This document shows positions 7,196 through 10,932 of a stretch of 10,932 nucleotides of DNA, piece by piece. The stretch is from assembly GCA_035649395.1 (NCBI GenBank), contig DASRJR010000299.1, forward strand, positions 1-10,932. Direction: 5' to 3'. The notes beneath the pieces were generated by a model that was not told the origin of the DNA, did no database searches, and worked only from the letters and a program-made list of their open reading frames with translations. The translations under genes and the position numbers were made by a program. Within the stretch, counting starts at the first letter, position 1. Each line of letters begins with the position of its first letter. The DNA is from Gp6-AA40 sp035649395. GTDB lineage: Bacteria > Acidobacteriota > Vicinamibacteria > Vicinamibacterales > UBA2999.

Positions 7196-8920
7196 ATGAA
7201 CGATCGCAGATCGCGACGAGAGTTCATGGGGTGGACCGCGGCGGCCGTCGCAGCCACGTTCGAAATCCCATGGTTCAGCCGGACGGTAGCGGCTGTTGCC
7301 TCCGCGGACGCGGGTGACGCCGATCTCGTCGTCCTCAATGCCAACGTCTACACGATGGATACGCGCTTGCCGAGGGCGGACGCGTTTGCGGTGAAGAACG
7401 GCCGGTTCATTGCCGTCGGCACGAACGCCGAGGTCAACGGCGTCGCCGGCAAGGACACCCGGACGATCGACGCGAAGCGGATGACCGTGGTGCCTGGCTT
7501 CACCGACTGCCATAACCACGCCGGTGGCGACGTGCTGCTCTACGAGGTCCTGGTCGGCAACCCGTTCGAGGTCGAGTTCGTCACCATCGCCAGCATCGTC
7601 GACAAGCTTCGTGCAAGGGCGCGTCAGACGCCGCCCGGTGCATGGGTGGAGGGCTATTTCTTCGACGACACGAAGGTGAAGGACAAGCGCGAGCTGAACG
7701 TGCACGACCTGGACGAGGTGTCGGCGCAGCACCCGGTGGTCGTGCGGCACCGCGGCGGCCATACGTCGTACTACAACAGCAAGGCGCTGCAACTGGCGGG
7801 CGTCACCAGGGACACGAAGAACGTTCCCGGCGGCACCTACGACCGCGACGAGAAAGGCGAGCTCAACGGACGCGTCACCGATACGGCGCGCGGCGTCTTC
7901 AACAAGGTCGGGACTCGGCCGACGCTGTCGGCGGCCGACGCCGATCGGCGCGCGAGAGACGGCATCGCGCACATCTCGAAGCAGTTCGCCCGCTACGGCT
8001 TGACGAGCGTTCACCATCAAGGTGGCGACCTCGCGGCGATTCAGGACGTTCGTGCGCGCGGCGAGCTGATGCACCGAGTGAGCTACGAGGTGAGCGGACG
8101 CGTGCTCGAGTCGATGATCGCCAGCGGCCTGCACACCGGGTTTGGTGACGAGTGGATCAAGCTTGGTGCGACCTCCGAGCACACGGTCGATGGCTCGTTT
8201 TCAGAACGAACGATGGCGTTGAGCGAGCCGTATCCAGGAAACAAGTCCGGCTACAAAGGGAACGTCACCGAGACGCAGGACGAGCTGAACGCCTGGGTCG
8301 AGCGTGTCCATCGAGCGGGAATCCAGGTGAACTGCCACGCTAACGGCGACGTGGCCATCGACATGTACCTGACCGCGATCGAGCGGGCGCAGAAGCTGTT
8401 TCCTCGCGCCGACGCCCGGCCGAAAATCACGCATTGCACGCTGGTCAACGACAGCCTCGTCCAACGCATCAAGGCACTCGACGCAATTCCGGCGCTGTTC
8501 ACCACCTACGCCTACTACAACTCGGACAAGTTCGTGTTCTACGGAGAGCCGCTGATGGCGCGAGCGATGGCGTTCCACTCGCTGCTCGAGGCCGGTGTGC
8601 ACGCCGCTGCCGGCTCTGACTTCAGCCCAGGACCGTTTGCACCGTTGATGGGCATCCAGGGCATGGTCACGCGCAAGGGCTGGGACGGCAAGATCTGGGG
8701 CGCGAATCAGAAGATCAGCGTGCAGGATGCGATTCGCGTGAATACGCTGAACGGTGCCTACGCCTCGAAAGAGGAGAACGTGAAGGGCGCGATCACGCCG
8801 GGGAAGCTGGCCGACTTCGTGATGCTGGCCGACGACCCGCACACGATCGATCCCGAGAAGATCAAGGACATCGCGATCGTGCGAACGGTCGTCGGCGGCA
8901 CGACCGTCTACGAACCGTAA
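7196..8920 (+). CDS. Tat-exported YtcJ-type metal-dependent amidohydrolase
   Basis: 574 residues. ATG 7196 is preferred over ATG 7190 because GAGGAG at 7182-7187 is correctly spaced only for 7196. Residues 1-36 are a twin-arginine signal (SRREFMG, then WTAAAVAAT), so the folded metalloenzyme should reach the periplasm. The mature part starts with the small beta domain (DLVVLNANVYTMD), then PGFTDCHNH with metal ligands H106 and H108, K322 in IKLG followed by VDGSFSERT, H381 in NCHANGD, H413 in ITHC and D475 in GSDFSPGP, and closes with the composite-domain return GAITPGKLADFVML. This is the amidohydrolase superfamily, amidohydrolase_3/YtcJ group, which hydrolyses amide or related C-N bonds; the substrate cannot be read from sequence. 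It ends at TAA 8918-8920. The gene is likely co-transcribed with the SH3-like protein 22 bp upstream. Confidence 0.95.
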   Translation: MNDRRSRREFMGWTAAAVAATFEIPWFSRTVAAVASADAGDADLVVLNANVYTMDTRLPRADAFAVKNGRFIAVGTNAEVNGVAGKDTRTIDAKRMTVVPGFTDCHNHAGGDVLLYEVLVGNPFEVEFVTIASIVDKLRARARQTPPGAWVEGYFFDDTKVKDKRELNVHDLDEVSAQHPVVVRHRGGHTSYYNSKALQLAGVTRDTKNVPGGTYDRDEKGELNGRVTDTARGVFNKVGTRPTLSAADADRRARDGIAHISKQFARYGLTSVHHQGGDLAAIQDVRARGELMHRVSYEVSGRVLESMIASGLHTGFGDEWIKLGATSEHTVDGSFSERTMALSEPYPGNKSGYKGNVTETQDELNAWVERVHRAGIQVNCHANGDVAIDMYLTAIERAQKLFPRADARPKITHCTLVNDSLVQRIKALDAIPALFTTYAYYNSDKFVFYGEPLMARAMAFHSLLEAGVHAAAGSDFSPGPFAPLMGIQGMVTRKGWDGKIWGANQKISVQDAIRVNTLNGAYASKEENVKGAITPGKLADFVMLADDPHTIDPEKIKDIAIVRTVVGGTTVYEP

Positions 8921-9121
8921 AACAGCGATCGGACCGAGGCCGAAGCCTACTCTCTATGGACAATCCGTGCCATTGGGCCTCGCCGCGACGACGCTGTTGT
9001 GCTGCACTTCGGTCCTGGTCTCTGGGCGCGCGTTACTGGGGATGCCTTCTATACGCCGACGGGAACACGTTACGGCATCTTTATCGCCTGGCAGCTGTAT
9101 TTTCTGGTTGGCCGAAGCTGA
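8921..9121 (+). other. Start-less open frame with coding character directly after the amidohydrolase stop
   Basis: In the same frame as the amidohydrolase, the 66 codons after its TAA are open to TGA 9119-9121. The reading (NSDRTEAEAYSLW at the start, then DDAVVLHFGPGLWARVTGD, YTPTGTRYG and IFIAWQLYFLVGRS) has balanced, protein-like composition with a hydrophobic C-terminal stretch. The other plus frames give Cys/Arg-rich nonsense. There is no ATG; the only usable start is GTG 8999 without a ribosome site. It may be the 3' remnant of a lost gene or a stop-codon read-through extension. I recognise no family. Confidence 0.35.
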
Positions 9122-9159
9122 CTGGCGCTGACCCGAGATCGATCAAAATGTTCTCTACG

Positions 9160-9594
9160 TCAGCGAATCATCTCCCACTTCAGCTCGTCCTGAATCGGTT
9201 GCCCGTTCTCGGTAAGCGCCGTCAGGACTGCCGTCGTCGGCGTCACCACGCGCAGCTCCCAGCCGATGGTGCCCTCGTCTTCGGGAAGGATCGTGCTGAA
9301 GCGGACGCTCTGACCCGTCCAGGTCGCGTCGGTGAACGAGAGCCCAAGCGTCGCTCGATCGTCGGCTTTCCGGTGTTGGCCGAGCAACACCGCCCACCCT
9401 TCGATCGAACGATCGCCGCGGCGAAACGAAACGGCGATACGAGGCTCTCCCTCGAACTGCTCCGTCGAATGCCACTTTCCGAGTGCCCGGTCGGCCGCTA
9501 TCGCCTGGTTCGCCGGCGTCGCGCGCACGGTGATGATTCCGCAGGTGGCGACAGCGGTCGCGACCAACGTCGCAACAAGTCCGATGCGGTTCAT
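9160..9594 (-). CDS. Small exported beta-rich protein of unknown function
   Basis: 144 residues. ATG 9594 is chosen over ATG 9606 because GGAG lies between them at the right distance to serve 9594. Residues 1-28 are a signal peptide (MNRIG, hydrophobic LVATLVATAVAT, then CGIITVRATPA); the Cys is not in a convincing lipobox because Thr precedes it. The mature part begins with a helix-like ANQAIAADRALGKWHSTEQF and is then all short beta strands (EPRIAVSFRRGD, RSIEGWAVLLGQ, ATLGLSFTD, FSTILPEDEGTIGWELRVV, KWEMIR). The G.W..TE.FEG....V..FR..D...G pattern resembles lipocalin-like or small beta-barrel secreted proteins, but I cannot name a family. It is convergent with the amidohydrolase, separated by the orphan open frame. 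No partner gene is evident. Confidence 0.8.
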   Translation of the reverse strand: MNRIGLVATLVATAVATCGIITVRATPANQAIAADRALGKWHSTEQFEGEPRIAVSFRRGDRSIEGWAVLLGQHRKADDRATLGLSFTDATWTGQSVRFSTILPEDEGTIGWELRVVTPTTAVLTALTENGQPIQDELKWEMIR

Positions 9595-9680
9595 GTGTTC
9601 TCCCATGCGCGTTTAAGACGACAGGGCGTGGTATTTGGCCGCGACTCGCTCCAGTCGATGCACTCGAACTATTCCGCGAT

Positions 9681-9895
9681 GTGGATGAGCACATCGTGTC
9701 GATGATGTGGCTCTATTCGAACGTCGTGGGCGGCGTGAAGGCGCTCGTGCCGGATGAGCGATCCGAGGAAGCCGAATCCCTGTTAACTACGCATGCCGGT
9801 ATGGACGGCCCGACGCCAAGCGTGTCCGGCGCGATGCCGATCGTCGGAATGGCGATATCTGCGAGCGCTGCGGCGGCGCGGAGTTCGAATCGAAA
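9681..9895 (+). pseudogene. Remnant of a DUF2007 / zinc-ribbon protein, N-truncated and frameshifted
   Basis: Frame 3 from 9681 reads VDEHIVSMMWLYSNVVGGVK, then ALVPDERSEEAESLL. This matches the second half of the small DUF2007 putative signal-transducing domain (ADEH.V...W.YSN..GG....V..E...EA..LL). After about 9790 that frame turns into low-complexity Ala/Ser. Frame 2, however, continues with a charged linker and NGDICERCGGAEFESKL at about 9848-9892, a CxxC half zinc ribbon of the kind often found after DUF2007. The two pieces in different frames imply an indel near 9780-9800. The N-terminal beta-alpha part is not recognisable upstream (9617-9680), no start or ribosome site is present, and the frame runs into the hairpin repeat. 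I judge it non-functional. Confidence 0.55.
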
Positions 9896-9901
9896 CTAAC
9901 C

Positions 9902-9941
9902 TCAACTCCCAGTTCCCAATGCGTTGGGAGTTGGGAGTTGG
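9902..9941 (+). repeat. Long hairpin built from TTGGGAG heptamers
   Basis: Bases 9902-9919 and 9924-9941 can pair over 18 positions around a TGCG loop. As plus-strand RNA every position pairs, counting three G-U wobbles; on the minus strand those become C-A mismatches. The right arm is made of tandem TTGGGAG heptamers followed by a shortened copy, and the left arm carries the complementary CTCCCA/TTCCCAA units. It lies 52 bp beyond the stop of the minus-strand barrel gene and at the end of the DUF2007 remnant. Heptamer repeats of this type are dispersed elements in some bacterial genomes. It has no U tract. Confidence 0.75.
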
Positions 9942-9993
9942 AGGTCGGGAGGCGGCACGACCGTGTAAGAAGCATCGACGAATAAGGCTCGGC

Positions 9994-10893
9994 TCAGAAC
10001 TCAAACCCCGCGAGCACGCGTATGTTCGCGGCACCCCACGCCGTCGATTTCATCTCGAAGAACACGCCGTTAGGGTTCCTCGCGCCGACGATGAAGTTAA
10101 AGCCGTTGTGCCATTGGAAGTCGTCGAAGTTGAATCGGTCTACCTCATCGGTCTCGCTGTCGACATCGACTTCTTCGAAGCCGCGGTGACTGAAAGTGAA
10201 GCTCGGCCCAGCCCCGAGGTAAGGCGCCCACCTGATTCGCGACACACCGGGCAGCGTGTAGATCGCATCGAGGTGGATACCGAAGAGCGTCGTGACCTCG
10301 CCGAAGGCGAACTCCAGGTTCGGCCGGAACTGGAGATTCCGAGTAAAGAACGGTCCGAAGGTCGCGAACGCATCGAGGGAAATCAGCTCGGGATCGATGG
10401 CGACGCCGCCCGTGAGGCCTGCACGGAAGCGTCGTGCCTGCCGTTCGATCTGTGTCGTCAGCTGTTGCACCTGTTGCGGAACGTTTGGCTCGATCTCGGC
10501 GGACTCGGCAGACTCGGCAGGCTCTGCCAGCCCTTGTTTCCCGGGGAGCACGGTAATCGCGAGCGCCCGCGGCGCGGGGGCAGTGTCGCTCGACAGCGTG
10601 AGGATGCTGACTCGCGCACCCGGCTCGACCACCTTTGTGCGCACCGTCCGCTGTGTCAGTTCGTAGACGACGAACCTGTCCTGATCCGTGCGTATCACGA
10701 TCGACCCGCGTCCCAGTGCTGCCACGGTGCCGACGGTGCGGCGCTCGGGCTGGGTCGGCACTTTCTCGCCGGATTGTGGCTCGCTCGATTGACGCTCGGA
10801 GTCCGAACCCCCCTGAGCGGCGGCAGCCGATGCAGAGGCGGCGAAGAGTAGAAGAACCCAGACTACGTGATGGCGGAAGACCCCGATAACCAC
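9994..10893 (-). CDS. Exported protein with small beta domain and C-terminal outer-membrane beta-barrel
   Basis: 299 residues from GTG 10893, supported by an AGGAGG ribosome site six bases upstream. Residues 1-27 are a Sec signal (HHVVWVLLLFAASASAAAAQ, cleavage at AAQ-GG). A Ser/Glu/Gln-rich linker runs to about 50. Residues 52-117 (TVGTVAALGRGSIVIRTDQD, then FVVYEL and repeated short strands) look like a DUF5666/OB-type beta domain. Residues 120-155 are an acidic linker with AES repeats and a short helix. Residues 157-299 have alternating amphipathic strands, aromatic girdle residues, Gly turns (AGLTGGVAIDP, WAPYLGAGPSFTFS, NGFNFIVGARN) and end in GFEF, the terminal Phe expected by the Bam machinery. 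Roughly eight strands fit an OmpA/OmpW-like small barrel. Function unknown. The last 39 bases upstream show no clear promoter. Confidence 0.85.
   Translation of the reverse strand: MVIGVFRHHVVWVLLLFAASASAAAAQGGSDSERQSSEPQSGEKVPTQPERRTVGTVAALGRGSIVIRTDQDRFVVYELTQRTVRTKVVEPGARVSILTLSSDTAPAPRALAITVLPGKQGLAEPAESAESAEIEPNVPQQVQQLTTQIERQARRFRAGLTGGVAIDPELISLDAFATFGPFFTRNLQFRPNLEFAFGEVTTLFGIHLDAIYTLPGVSRIRWAPYLGAGPSFTFSHRGFEEVDVDSETDEVDRFNFDDFQWHNGFNFIVGARNPNGVFFEMKSTAWGAANIRVLAGFEF
10495..10521 (-). repeat. Three tandem 9-bp units within the barrel gene
   Basis: Units CTCGGCGGA, CTCGGCAGA and CTCGGCAGG follow one another in frame and encode the AES-AES-AE stretch of the acidic linker (about residues 125-133). 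A short slippage-type repeat that can change linker length without a frameshift. Confidence 0.7.
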
Positions 10894-10932
10894 CTCACCC
10901 TCCTGTCCTCCAAGCGCCGTACGCCGGAGACG

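Noticed and set aside
6977..8182. Minus-strand open frame of 401 codons opposite the amidohydrolase
   Set aside because: Antisense shadow; the plus frame carries the Tat signal and metal ligands.
8245..8258. A further GTCCGGCTA-like match to the palindromic repeat
   Set aside because: Only the left arm matches and it lies within conserved amidohydrolase coding sequence; chance.
8956..9705. Plus-strand open frame of 249 codons starting at ATG 8956
   Set aside because: Cys/Arg-rich, spans the antisense of the exported protein at 9160-9594 and crosses two unrelated regions; no family pattern or ribosome site.
9793..10851. Plus-strand open frame of 352 codons opposite the barrel gene
   Set aside because: Antisense shadow; the minus frame has a strong ribosome site, signal peptide and terminal Phe barrel.

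Overview
The window is GC-rich, with frequent GTG and TTG starts, dense two-component and Ser/Thr-kinase signalling, a Tat-exported amidohydrolase and secreted proteins of unknown function. This looks like an environmental Gram-negative bacterium with a large genome. Acidobacteriota (Vicinamibacteria-like) is my best guess from the protein flavour and the palindromic repeat; it is an inference, since no rRNA or marker gene is present.

Layout. Bases 1-517 hold no intact gene: a VOC/glyoxalase fragment running in from the left edge, a short SH3-like coding fragment in another frame, and three exact copies (plus one decayed copy) of a 23-bp hairpin repeat. Bases 518-5425 (minus) are a two-gene signalling operon. 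The promoter-proximal gene encodes a soluble hybrid histidine kinase (PAS-GAF-PAS-HisKA-HATPase-REC). The second encodes a receiver domain fused to a degenerate NtrC-type AAA+ domain and then to a complete Hanks-type Ser/Thr kinase domain. Bases 5426-5714 are a divergent intergenic region with a candidate promoter and an inverted repeat. Bases 5715-8920 (plus) are a tight co-directional set: a YwqG-family (DUF1963) protein, a secreted SH3-like protein and a Tat-exported YtcJ-type metal-dependent amidohydrolase. Bases 8921-9121 are an open, coding-like but start-less frame right after the amidohydrolase stop. Bases 9160-9594 (minus) encode a small exported protein. Bases 9607-9993 hold a frameshifted DUF2007/zinc-ribbon remnant and a strong heptamer-based hairpin. 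Bases 9994-10893 (minus) encode an exported protein with a small beta domain and a C-terminal outer-membrane beta-barrel.

How the genes work together. The histidine kinase probably passes phosphate by His-Asp transfer to the receiver of the Ser/Thr kinase protein, so a two-component input would be converted into Ser/Thr phosphorylation rather than transcription. The AAA+ middle domain keeps the NtrC fold signature but has lost Walker A, the GAFTGA loop and an HTH, so it is probably a scaffold. This fusion is the most notable thing in the window. The rest is ordinary accessory material, punctuated by decayed gene fragments at both ends.
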